A stretch of 51,044 nucleotides of DNA from Pseudomonadota bacterium (GTDB taxonomy: Bacteria; Pseudomonadota; Alphaproteobacteria; Acetobacterales; Acetobacteraceae), in assembly GCA_023424475.1 (NCBI GenBank), contig JAFADX010000125.1:1-51044 (forward strand). The letters run 5' to 3'. Below, in pieces: positions 43,344-50,929 of the stretch (position 1 is the stretch's first letter; each line of letters begins with the position of its first letter). The notes beneath the pieces were generated by a model that made no database searches, was not told where the DNA came from, and saw nothing but the letters and a program-made list of their open reading frames with translations. Position numbers and translations under genes: made by a program.

Positions 43344-44708
43344 CTAGACCGGCCCGGGCGGCCCGACGCGATCGGCCACCTGCACCGGGACGGCCGGTCC
43401 TTCGCGTCGCCTCTGCAGTTCGCGCCAGATGCCGGCGTCGCGGCGGTAGAAGTCGGGGCGGAACTGCACCGCGTCATCCGCATCCGCGAAGGCGGTCTGG
43501 TAGACCACGTAGACGGGTACCGGGGTCGGCAGCTTGCTGCGGGTGGTGCCGCCCATCGCGATCCTCTGATTGATCGTGTCGAGCGGTTGCCGCATCAGCA
43601 ACGCGGCAAGTTCGAACGGATCCTGCACCCGGATGCATCCATGGCTGATGCGGCGGTTGTCGCGGAGGAATATGCGCCTGTCCGGCGTGTCGTGCAGATA
43701 GACGTCGAACCTGTTCGGCATGTCGAACAGGATCAGGCCGAGGCCCGCATTCGGCCCCGGGAGCTGCTCCACTTCGCCGTTCGGCCGCATGACCATGTTG
43801 TTCCTGGTGAGGTAATCCGGGTCGCGGCTGATGATCGGCAGGATCTCCGCGGCGACGATGTCCCTCGGGACCACCCAGGGGGGGTTGAAGAAGCTGGCCT
43901 CGATCAGGGTGCGGAATTCCGGACTCTGGTTGCGCTCGGCATCCTGGCCGACGACGACGCGCGTGGAGAAGACCGGCCGGTCGGCGCGATAGAGGACCAG
44001 CCGCTGGTCGGCGACATTGACCCAGACCCGGTCCGGCGGCAGTTGCCGCGGCAGCCAGCGCTGGCGTTCGAGGTTCACCGCGATCGTGCGCAGGCGGTCC
44101 GCAGCGGCCGCGCCGCCCGTGCGGTGCCGCCGCAAGGCCTGGCGCAGCGCCCGGTAGGTCGGCGTCGCCGGCGCCAGGGCCTCGATCGCCGCGGCGGGAT
44201 CCGGGCCGCGAAGCGCCTCGTCGAGCGCGACGGCGACGTCGACCGGCTCCGGCACCAGGCTCTCGTTGTCCCGGCGGCGCTCGACCGGCACGGCGCCGTG
44301 GGCCAAGGCATCGGCATAGGACAGGAAGGCGCCCGACAGCAGCAGATCGCGGTGCAGCGGCGGGAAGGTCGCCCTCCGCCACAACAGGCTGGCGTGAAAC
44401 AGATCCGGGTCGAGGCCCTGCTCGTCGGCATGCAGCACGGCGTTCACCAGCGCATCGGCCTGCGCCTGTCGGGACGTCCAGACCGGCCTGAAGCCACGGC
44501 GTGCGTAGAAGCGCCGGATCAGCCGGGCATTCAGCCGTTCGCCAGCGACGGCGAGCTCCGGCCCGCCATCGATCAGGTTGCCGAGTTCGGTGTCGGCCCG
44601 CAGCGACGAGGTGGAGATCGTTTCGATATCCGGGTCCCCGCTGCACGCGGCAAGGCCGCAGGCGGCAAGGGCGAGGGCACCGTTCGCAAGTGTGGCGCGC
44701 CGGGACAT
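43344..44708 (-). CDS. L,D-transpeptidase (YcbB/LdtD-like) lipoprotein
   Basis: A 454-aa cell-wall enzyme that forms 3-3 cross-links in peptidoglycan. The start ATG 44708 gives an N-terminus MSRRATLANGALALAACGLAAC with a lipobox (LAAC-S) at C22; starts at 44753 or 44825 would bury this signal. The N-terminal scaffold region contains LNARLIRRFYARRGFRPVW (about 60-80), typical of the YcbB subgroup. The YkuD catalytic domain spans about 240-400 with VWVNVADQRLVLY, then RISHGCIRVQDP and the nucleophile at about C358. The protein should be anchored in a membrane facing the periplasm. The stop lies 5 bases from the IS end, but the C-terminus appears natural. Confidence 0.9.
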   Translation of the reverse strand: MSRRATLANGALALAACGLAACSGDPDIETISTSSLRADTELGNLIDGGPELAVAGERLNARLIRRFYARRGFRPVWTSRQAQADALVNAVLHADEQGLDPDLFHASLLWRRATFPPLHRDLLLSGAFLSYADALAHGAVPVERRRDNESLVPEPVDVAVALDEALRGPDPAAAIEALAPATPTYRALRQALRRHRTGGAAAADRLRTIAVNLERQRWLPRQLPPDRVWVNVADQRLVLYRADRPVFSTRVVVGQDAERNQSPEFRTLIEASFFNPPWVVPRDIVAAEILPIISRDPDYLTRNNMVMRPNGEVEQLPGPNAGLGLILFDMPNRFDVYLHDTPDRRIFLRDNRRISHGCIRVQDPFELAALLMRQPLDTINQRIAMGGTTRSKLPTPVPVYVVYQTAFADADDAVQFRPDFYRRDAGIWRELQRRREGPAVPVQVADRVGPPGPV

Positions 44709-44833
44709 TCCCGCACGGATTGAATCGTGAAATCGCCTGCAACCAAGGCTCATGGCGACCATACCCCACCCTGCGCCGCGGCATGCGCACCCCTGCGGTT
44801 CATCGAACTTTGCTGATCCATGCAATTGATTGT

Positions 44834-44863
44834 TTGACTCTTTGCCAAGAATTGCCCTTCAAT
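44834..44863 (+). promoter_or_regulatory. Putative sigma-70 type promoter of the small lipoprotein gene
   Basis: TTGACT (44834-44839) and TTCAAT (44858-44863), 18 bp apart, lie in a distinctly AT-rich stretch 41 bases upstream of the ATG at 44904. Five of six and four of six bases match the E. coli consensus. The assignment is by pattern only. Confidence 0.4.
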
Positions 44864-44903
44864 CCTGCATTGTCCATGAGCCCTTCTGTATAGGAAGAAG
44901 CAG

Positions 44904-45071
44904 ATGTCGATCGTTTCCAAGATGGTGGCTCGTCACAAGCTGGTCCGCAATGCGGCGATGGTTGCCGCCGTGGCACTCCTCTCGGCATGTGCTCAGCAGC
45001 AGCCCCCGCCGCCGGCGCCCGTCCAGGCGGCCCCGCCGGCCCCGGCCCCGGTTCCGGCCGTGCGAGGCTAA
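44904..45071 (+). CDS. Small Pro/Ala-rich lipoprotein, 55 aa
   Basis: A 55-codon gene with a strong ribosome-binding site (AGGAAG, 7 bases before ATG). It encodes a basic N-terminus (MSIVSKMVARHKLVR), a hydrophobic core AAMVAAVALL and a lipobox LLSAC with the modified Cys at residue 29. The 26-residue mature tail is almost only Ala, Pro, Gln and Val, ending in AVRG. This is the pattern of small outer-membrane or periplasm-facing lipoproteins. It is divergent from the L,D-transpeptidase lipoprotein, which suggests a cell-envelope role. No family is recognised and function is unknown. Confidence 0.75.
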   Translation: MSIVSKMVARHKLVRNAAMVAAVALLSACAQQQPPPPAPVQAAPPAPAPVPAVRG

Positions 45072-45428
45072 CCCACGGGGCGCCCCCAGGCCACCTTGTC
45101 GCCAGCCCCGGCCAGCGGTGATACGCGAAGGCCGGGTGTGCGCCTGATGGTCCGAGTGCATGCATGGCGCGAGGCATGGCGGCCAGCCGTGCCGGTCGCG
45201 CAGTAGTTGTCTTCCGTTTTGTTTCAGGCCGCGGCGATATCTCGCTGCGGTCTTCGTTTGAGCGCCGAATGGCACGGCAGCCACGGCCCCCGAAGCTGCG
45301 CGCATTACGGAACCGGGTCGGCAAGGAGTTTGCCTGGGCGGGACGGTTCGGCGCGAGCGCCGCCCCCGGGCCTTGATGCACGTCCGGTGGGGTTCATGCG
45401 TGGCCCGGAAGCTGGAGGAAACGCACGC
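45072..45428 (+). other. Intergenic region of 357 bp between lipoprotein and enoyl-CoA hydratase
   Basis: No open frame with coding character is seen. It contains a stem-loop at 45229-45250, CCGCGGCGA-TATC-TCGCTGCGG, with nine pairs including one G-T, followed by TCTTCGTTTG. This could end the lipoprotein transcript or fold in the leader of the hydratase gene. A strong GGAGGAAA ribosome-binding site precedes ATG 45429. Confidence 0.4.
45229..45250 (+). terminator. Stem-loop, possible weak terminator
   Basis: The nine-pair stem (one G-T wobble) with a four-base loop is followed by a partial T-rich stretch (TCTTCGTTTG) rather than a clean T-tract. It lies 158 bases after the lipoprotein stop. 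A leader hairpin of the downstream gene is an equal alternative. Confidence 0.3.
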
Positions 45429-46208
45429 ATGGGCACCTATCGGCATTGCCAGGTCCGGGACGAGGGGCACCTGCGGATCGTCACCCTGAACCGGCCCGAA
45501 GTGATGAACGCCCTGCACAGCGAGGCGCATCATGAACTGGAGAAGGTCTGGGACGCCTTCGCGGCGGACCCGGACCTCTGGGTGGCCATCGTCACCGGCG
45601 CCGGCGAGCGGGCCTTCTCGGCCGGCAACGACCTCAAGATCCAGGCAGCCGGCAAGCGCGGACCGATGCCGCCTTCGGGCTTCGCCGGCCTGACCTCGCG
45701 CTTCGACCTCGAGAAGCCGGTGATCGCCGCGGTCAATGGCGTGGCGATGGGCGGCGGCTTCGAGATCGCGCTGGCCTGCGACCTGATCATCGCCGCGGAG
45801 AACGCCGTCTTCGCCCTGCCCGAGCCGCGCGTCGGGCTGGTGGCCGGCGCCGGCGGCGTGCACCGCCTGCCGCGCATGATCGGGCAGAAGCAGGCGCTCG
45901 GCATGATCCTGACCGGGCGGCGCGTCTCGGCGCAGGAAGGCAAGGCGCTCGGCTTCGTCAATGAGGTGGTGCCGCAGGGCCAGGCGCTGGAGGCGGCGAA
46001 GCGCTGGGCGGCGCTGATCCTGGAATGCTCGCCGCTCGCGGTGCGGGCATCCAAGCAGGCGGTCCATGCGGGCCTCGACGAGCCGTCCCTGCGGCAGGCG
46101 ATCGCGACCATGTATCCCGCCCAGCAGCGCAACCGCGACAGCCAGGACTACATCGAAGGGCCCAGGGCCTTCGCGGAGAAGCGCAGGCCGAACTGGCAGA
46201 ATCGCTGA
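45429..46208 (+). CDS. Enoyl-CoA hydratase/isomerase family protein
   Basis: A 259-aa crotonase-fold enzyme. ATG 45429 follows GGAGGAAA; the longer in-frame start would add 74 residues of Arg/Gly-rich non-family sequence. Motifs are VTLNRPEVMNALHSEAHHEL near the N-terminus, the oxyanion-hole segment AFSAGNDLK at about 67-75, the second oxyanion and Glu segment AVNGVAMGGGFEIALACD at about 99-116, and PEPRVGLVAGAGGVHRLPR with a second Glu at about 130. Both Glu positions of hydratases appear present. Substrates of such proteins are trans-2-enoyl-CoAs in fatty or aromatic acid breakdown. It is monocistronic here, so the pathway is not indicated. Confidence 0.92.
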   Translation: MGTYRHCQVRDEGHLRIVTLNRPEVMNALHSEAHHELEKVWDAFAADPDLWVAIVTGAGERAFSAGNDLKIQAAGKRGPMPPSGFAGLTSRFDLEKPVIAAVNGVAMGGGFEIALACDLIIAAENAVFALPEPRVGLVAGAGGVHRLPRMIGQKQALGMILTGRRVSAQEGKALGFVNEVVPQGQALEAAKRWAALILECSPLAVRASKQAVHAGLDEPSLRQAIATMYPAQQRNRDSQDYIEGPRAFAEKRRPNWQNR

Positions 46209-46242
46209 AGGGCCGCGGCGCCGCCAGGCCCGGACAACGAAA

Positions 46243-46259
46243 GCCGGGTTGCACCCGGC
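46243..46259. terminator. Short GC hairpin between convergent genes
   Basis: GCCGGG-TTGCA-CCCGGC, a perfect 6-bp stem and 5-base loop, lies in the 99-base gap between the convergent hydratase and FGE genes. It has no T-tract. Position fits a bidirectional terminator, sequence only weakly so. Confidence 0.3.
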
Positions 46260-46307
46260 GCTCCGGCCCCGCCCACGGCCCGGGCGGGCGGCCCCATGGG
46301 ATGCCCG

Positions 46308-47315
46308 TCAGGTTTCTTCCGTGCCGGCACCCTCGCCGCCCGTGCGCGCCGGGCGCAGGACGCAGCGGAAGCCGACATGGCAGGTCGAGGTATCGACCGC
46401 CTCCGCATGGCGGGCCGCCGGCCGGTAGCGGCGGCAATGGTTCGGGGCGCAGAGGAAGCTGCCGCCCTTCAGCACGCGGCGCGGGATGCGGATCGCCGGC
46501 TGGTCCGGGTCGTAGCTCTGCTCGTCGGAAGTGCGGTGCGGATTGCGCGGGATGCAGCAGGTCTTCGGCGCATCGGCTTCGTGCCGCGGCGCCCAGAAGT
46601 CCCGGGTCCACTCCCAGACATTGCCGATCATGTCCGAAAGGCCGTAGCCGTTGGGCGGGAAGGTGCCGACCGGGCTGGTCGTTTCCCAGCCGTCCTCGCG
46701 GGTGTTCCTGTAGGGGAAGGCGCCCTGCCAGGTATTCGCCATGAAGCGCCCGCCCGGGCGCATGACGTTGCCCCAGGCGAAGGGCGCGCCGTCGAGGCCG
46801 CCGCGCGCGGCGAATTCCCATTCCGCCTCGGTCGCCAGATCCTTGCCCGCCCAGCGCGCGTAGGCGAGGGCATCGACATGGGAGACATGGACGACGGGAT
46901 GGTCCTCGAGCCCCGCGATGGACGAGCCGGGCCCATAGGGCTCGCGCCACCAGGCGCCGCGGCGGTATTCCCACCACAGCCCCCATTGGCTGAGGTCCAC
47001 CGGGCCGCGCGTCTTCCGGAACACCAGGCTGCCGGCGTAGAGCATCCCGGGCAGTGCGCCGGGATAGTCCCGCGGGTCGGGCGGGATCTCGGCGCCGGTG
47101 ATGTGGCCCGTTGCGGCGACGAATGCGGCGAAGGCGCGGTTCGTGACCGGCGTGGCGTCGATCCAGAATCCATCGACGGCAACGCGGTGGACCGGAGCTT
47201 CCTCCGCATAATGGTCGTTCGAACCCATGCGGAAGGCGCCGCCCGGGATCCAGACCATGCCGGGCTGCGGGGCGGCAGCGTCGCCGGGGAGGGAAGGCTG
47301 CGGCACGGCCGTCAT
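46308..47315 (-). CDS. Formylglycine-generating enzyme family protein (SUMF1/FGE)
   Basis: A 335-aa FGE-sulfatase-domain protein. MVWIPGGAFRMGSNDHYAEEAPVHRVAVDGFWID (about 20-52) and TEAEWEFAARGG are family hallmarks. The copper-binding cysteine pair C289 and C294 in GGSFLCAPNHCRRYRPAARH is complete, so true formylglycine formation (Cys to formylglycine in a CxPxR motif of type I sulfatases) is plausible. Many family members without these cysteines do other chemistry. ATG 47315 is chosen because the upstream in-frame extension lacks family sequence. No sulfatase or other CxPxR target is found in the window. It is convergent with the hydratase gene. Confidence 0.9.
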   Translation of the reverse strand: MTAVPQPSLPGDAAAPQPGMVWIPGGAFRMGSNDHYAEEAPVHRVAVDGFWIDATPVTNRAFAAFVAATGHITGAEIPPDPRDYPGALPGMLYAGSLVFRKTRGPVDLSQWGLWWEYRRGAWWREPYGPGSSIAGLEDHPVVHVSHVDALAYARWAGKDLATEAEWEFAARGGLDGAPFAWGNVMRPGGRFMANTWQGAFPYRNTREDGWETTSPVGTFPPNGYGLSDMIGNVWEWTRDFWAPRHEADAPKTCCIPRNPHRTSDEQSYDPDQPAIRIPRRVLKGGSFLCAPNHCRRYRPAARHAEAVDTSTCHVGFRCVLRPARTGGEGAGTEET

Positions 47316-47646
47316 CGGCCAGGGCGCGCATCGCGCCGCGCCGTCGGTCGCACCGGACGACCGATGGTCAGCGGCATCATCTCGGCCACGGGGGGCATGG
47401 GCGCTGAGGGCACTCCGGAACGTCGCCGCCATGCAGGTGGCCGCGGCTGCGCCGCAACATCGCGCAGGGGCGCGCCGCTGCACAACCTCCATTTCCGCAA
47501 TCCGGCATTCCCCGAGGATGCCATGCGGGAATGGCCCCGGTCGCGGCGATCCGGGGCATGGAGGGGCGCCGCCTGCGGCCGGGCCGCGGGCCTGCACCGG
47601 GGATGCTCCGCATCGCGTGGCGAGGCCGGTCGTCCCGGGGGCCTAT
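47316..47646 (-). other. Intergenic region of 331 bp upstream of the FGE gene
   Basis: No coding frame with family character is seen. It should hold the FGE promoter and the 3' end of the hydantoinase transcript. A dyad TCGGTCG-N7-CGACCGA (47344-47350 and 47358-47364) lies 29 bases upstream of the FGE start and is a possible operator. Confidence 0.35.
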
Positions 47647-49188
47647 TCAGCGCGCCGCGATCTCGCCGACGACGCGCGCCCGCACGCGCAGCGCACCGCC
47701 AGGCAGGTAGGCGATCGGCAGGTCCTCGATGTCCACCAGGGCAAGGGTCGCGGCATCGGCGCCGGCTTCGACGGCGCGGTTGCGGGCGATGCGCTCGGCC
47801 TCGGCCATCGCCTCGGCGCGGGTCATGCCTTGGAAGACCTGGTCGGCCTCGCCGCTCACCTGGGCGATCGCGGCGCCGACCGCGTTGGCGACGGCGGCAT
47901 GGGCGGGACGCAGGACCTCCGACACGCCCGGCAGGCGGTCGGGCACCAGGAAGGCGCCGCCGCCGACGGCCAGCAGCGGCACCTCCGCGGCATCGGTCTT
48001 CATGCGGTCCGCCGATTCCTCGAGCATGCGCGCCGCCTCGGCCAGCGTGGCCTGCGCGAAGGCACCGGAGATGTCCGCGACGCGTAGGGCGTCGCCGAGC
48101 GCGAGCAGGCCGGCGCGCACGGCGATATCGCTCGTTGTGAGTTGCGGTCCGCCGAAGACGCGCGCGAGTTCGGGCAGGCGGAAGCCGACGCTGCGCGGGC
48201 CGATGCGGATGCGGCCGCCCTCCTGCGCCACGTGCGATCCGCCGCCGAGGCCGATGGACAGCAGGTCGGGCATGCGGAACAGCGTGCGCACGCCGCCGAT
48301 CCGCACCACCGCGTTGGCCTCCCGGGGGAACCCCGACTTCAGGGCGCCGATGTCGCTGGTGGTGCCGCCCACATCCACCACCAGCGCGTCGCCGAGGCCG
48401 GTGAGGAAGGCCGCGCCGCGCATCGAGTTGGTCGGGCCCGAGGCGAAGGACAGCACCGGGAAGCGCGCGGCGAGCTCGGCGCGGATCACCGTGCCGTCGT
48501 TCTGCGTGATGTAGAGCGGCGCGGCGATGCCGGCCTGGCGCAGCGCCCCCTCGAAGGCGTGGACCGTGGCGCGCGCGAGCGGCACGAGGCAGGCGTTCAG
48601 CAACGCGACGTTCTCCCGCTCCAGCAGACCGATGCGGCCGAGGTCGTGGGAGAGGGTGATCGCCGCGCCGGGCATCTCCGCGCGCAGGATCTCCGCGGCG
48701 CGCTCCTCCATGGCCGGGTCGAGCGGCGAGAAGATGCTGCTGACGGCGACGCAGGCGATCCCCGCCGCCCGCATCGCGCGTGCCGCCGCGGCGACCGCCC
48801 GCTCGTCGAGCGGCATGATCGGCCGGCCGTCATAGTCGAGCCCGCCCTCGACCATGTGGACCTGCCCGCGCACCAGCCCCGCGAGGTCCTCGGGCCAATC
48901 GCAGAAGGGCGGCAGGGACTTCGCCGCCGGCAGGCCGATGCGCAGCGCGCCGACAGGTGCGAGGTCCCGCCGCTGCACCACCGCGTTCACGAAATGCGTG
49001 GTGCCGATCATCACCGCCTGGACGCCCTCGGCTCCCACGGCGTGCGCCACGTCCTGCAGCGCCACGCGCACCCCGGTCAGCACATCCGCCGTGGTGGGCG
49101 TCTTGACCGCGTGCAGCACGCGGTCATCCTGGAGCAGCACCGCATCGGTGTTGGTGCCGCCGACATCGATGCCGATGCGCCGCCTCAT
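47647..49188 (-). CDS. Hydantoinase/oxoprolinase family protein (HyuA-like, short form)
   Basis: A 513-aa protein of the HyuA superfamily, shorter by about 170 residues than the HyuA pair at 20901-26978 because the C-terminal domain is missing. Motifs are RRIGIDVGGTNTDAVLL at residues 3-19, MIGTTHFVNAVVQRRDL, FASGPTNSMRGAAFL and LVVDVGGTTSDIGALK. ATG 49188 overlaps the DUF917 stop (ATGA). There is no HyuB gene. The partner is DUF917, an arrangement known in other bacteria for this short HyuA class. ATP-dependent opening of an imide or thiohydantoin-like ring is the best inference. Confidence 0.9.
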   Translation of the reverse strand: MRRRIGIDVGGTNTDAVLLQDDRVLHAVKTPTTADVLTGVRVALQDVAHAVGAEGVQAVMIGTTHFVNAVVQRRDLAPVGALRIGLPAAKSLPPFCDWPEDLAGLVRGQVHMVEGGLDYDGRPIMPLDERAVAAAARAMRAAGIACVAVSSIFSPLDPAMEERAAEILRAEMPGAAITLSHDLGRIGLLERENVALLNACLVPLARATVHAFEGALRQAGIAAPLYITQNDGTVIRAELAARFPVLSFASGPTNSMRGAAFLTGLGDALVVDVGGTTSDIGALKSGFPREANAVVRIGGVRTLFRMPDLLSIGLGGGSHVAQEGGRIRIGPRSVGFRLPELARVFGGPQLTTSDIAVRAGLLALGDALRVADISGAFAQATLAEAARMLEESADRMKTDAAEVPLLAVGGGAFLVPDRLPGVSEVLRPAHAAVANAVGAAIAQVSGEADQVFQGMTRAEAMAEAERIARNRAVEAGADAATLALVDIEDLPIAYLPGGALRVRARVVGEIAAR

Positions 49189-50270
49189 GCCGCGCCTCCC
49201 GCGAAGACGGAGCGGAAGTCGAGGTCGTAGCCGAAGGCGCGCGGCCCGACGAAGTCGAGCCCGCGCGGCGAAAGGAAGACCGGCGGCGCCGGCAGGGCGA
49301 TGACCGTGACGCGCTGGCCATAGCGCAGCACCTCGGTGCCGATCGCCTCGCCGCTCACGCTGTCCAGCACGCAGATCAGGTCGGGCGTCATCACGCGCGC
49401 CTCGCCGTCGAGCCAGCCGACCGCCCATTCGTTCTGGAAGGCGAGCGCGAAGCCATGCCCGCGCCATTCGTCGAGGCCGTCGAGCCTCGCCGTGCCGCGC
49501 AGGAAGCCTTCGGTGGCGCGGCGCGCGATATCGGCGACCTTGCCGCGGAACAGCAGCAGGCCCTTCTCCTGGTCCAGGATCGCCTGCACCGGATCGCGGT
49601 GTTCCTTCTGCGCGCGGCGGATCGCCTGGCCGAGCGCGATCGCCTGGGTGGTGGTGCGCAGGATGCCCCAGCGCTTCACCTCCGCCCCCGTGCGCGGCGC
49701 CTTGCAGGTGGAGGCGATCGAGCCGACCTCGACGCACATCCTGCGCGAGAGGCGTTCCATCCACTTCCAGGACGGCACCTTCGCGACGATGCCCTCGACG
49801 CCGCGCGGATCGACCAGCGAGAGCGGCCAGGGCCGCAGGTCGCCGACCGCGAAGGAGGTCATCTGCGCTTCCGGATAGGCGCGGCCCATGGCGTCGGCAT
49901 CGACCACCGGCTTGCCGGTCTCGGCCGCGGCGAGGAAGGGCTGCACCCCGTTGTTGCCGCCGATCTCCACGCTCATGACCGCGCGGAAGGGCTTGCCGAG
50001 GTAGTCCTCCATCAGCGTCACGGCGCGGCCGATGGTCTCGCTGTCCACCAGGCGTTCCTGGCTGACCAGCGGCGCGCCCATGTTGGAGACGACGGCGACC
50101 ATGTCGTCATCCGCCAGCTCGTCCGGGTCCATGAGCCGCACGCGCCTCCCCTCGGCATAGAGGCGCCGCATGTTCAGCAGTCCCAGATAGGGCGAGCCGC
50201 CACCCCCCGTGCCCAGCACCCAGGCGCCGACGGCGAGCGCCTCGATCTCGTCCAGGGTTATCTCGCGCAT
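49185..50270 (-). CDS. DUF917 family protein (S-methyl-thiohydantoin desulfurase-like)
   Basis: A 361-aa cytoplasmic protein of the DUF917 family. It begins ITLDEIEALAVGAWVLGTGGGGSPYLG (about 4-30) and contains VSVEIGGNNGVQPFLAAAETGKPVVDADAMGRAYPEAQM (about 98-138), both diagnostic. From memory, a member of this family has been shown to remove the sulfur substituent of S-methyl-thiohydantoin, and Pfam renamed the domain accordingly; most members remain uncharacterised. It is tightly coupled to both AroM-like (one shared base) and the HyuA-like gene. The set suggests conversion of a thiohydantoin or hydantoin. The specific substrate is an inference. Confidence 0.9.
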   Translation of the reverse strand: MREITLDEIEALAVGAWVLGTGGGGSPYLGLLNMRRLYAEGRRVRLMDPDELADDDMVAVVSNMGAPLVSQERLVDSETIGRAVTLMEDYLGKPFRAVMSVEIGGNNGVQPFLAAAETGKPVVDADAMGRAYPEAQMTSFAVGDLRPWPLSLVDPRGVEGIVAKVPSWKWMERLSRRMCVEVGSIASTCKAPRTGAEVKRWGILRTTTQAIALGQAIRRAQKEHRDPVQAILDQEKGLLLFRGKVADIARRATEGFLRGTARLDGLDEWRGHGFALAFQNEWAVGWLDGEARVMTPDLICVLDSVSGEAIGTEVLRYGQRVTVIALPAPPVFLSPRGLDFVGPRAFGYDLDFRSVFAGGAA

Positions 50271-50929
50271 CAGGCCTCCGGCAGGAGAGAGGCGGCGGCC
50301 CGCGCGGCCACGGCGGCGGAGAGGAGCACGGGGCAGGCCAGCGCGGCGACCGCCGCCGCCTTGTCCCGCCGCGTGTAGGAAATGCAGTCGAGCAGCACGA
50401 GGTCCGGCTTCTGCGCCGCCATCTCGGCCATCGCCGCCGCGCGCGCCGCGTCGTCCGAATGGGGCCGCAGCGCGACGACGGCGAGCGACAGGCCCTCCCG
50501 CGCGCGGGAGGCGCCGAGCGTGGCCGCCTGCTCCGGCAGCGGCACGAAGAGGCCGAGGCGCCCGCGCGGCAGCAGCGCCTCCGCCAGCCCGTTCAGCACC
50601 GCCGAGGGCTGCACCAGGTCCGGCCGCTCGGGCAGGCCCTTGAAGGCGCCCGTGCAGGCGAGCAGGACAGGGCCCGGCGTTTCGGCCAACAGCGCCCGCA
50701 TCCGCCCGGTCACCATGGCCTTGGAGATCGCGACGCCCTCGCCCGAGGGCAGCATGGTGAAGAGCGTGTCGGCCCCGTCGCGCGGGGGGATGGCGGCGAT
50801 CTCCTGCCGCGTCATGCCGTCGAGGGCACCGCGCAGCGCCACCCTCAGCCCCGGCGCGGCGGCGGCGATCTCCGCCTCGAGGTCGGGTCTCGGCGCCTGG
50901 CCGATCACCAGGACGGGCAGCGGCGTCAT
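50270..50929 (-). CDS. AroM family protein
   Basis: A 219-aa protein with the AroM-family N-terminus LPVLVIGQAPRPDLEAEI (about 4-21), followed by LRVALRGALDGMT and MVTGRMRALLAE. The last part (DLVLLDCISYTRRDKAAAVAALACPVLLSAAVAARAA) resembles the second lobe of Asp/Glu/hydantoin racemases, including a Cys in LLDCISYT. The family is named after the E. coli gene next to aroL and has no established activity. Its placement between an ABC ATPase and DUF917/HyuA-like genes suggests a racemase or isomerase step on the imported compound. Its ATG overlaps the ATPase stop (ATGA). Confidence 0.88.
   Translation of the reverse strand: MTPLPVLVIGQAPRPDLEAEIAAAAPGLRVALRGALDGMTRQEIAAIPPRDGADTLFTMLPSGEGVAISKAMVTGRMRALLAETPGPVLLACTGAFKGLPERPDLVQPSAVLNGLAEALLPRGRLGLFVPLPEQAATLGASRAREGLSLAVVALRPHSDDAARAAAMAEMAAQKPDLVLLDCISYTRRDKAAAVAALACPVLLSAAVAARAAASLLPEA

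Noticed and set aside
46243..46259. Strong Rho-independent terminator between the convergent genes.
   Set aside because: The stem is only six pairs and has no T-tract, so it is listed with low confidence only.
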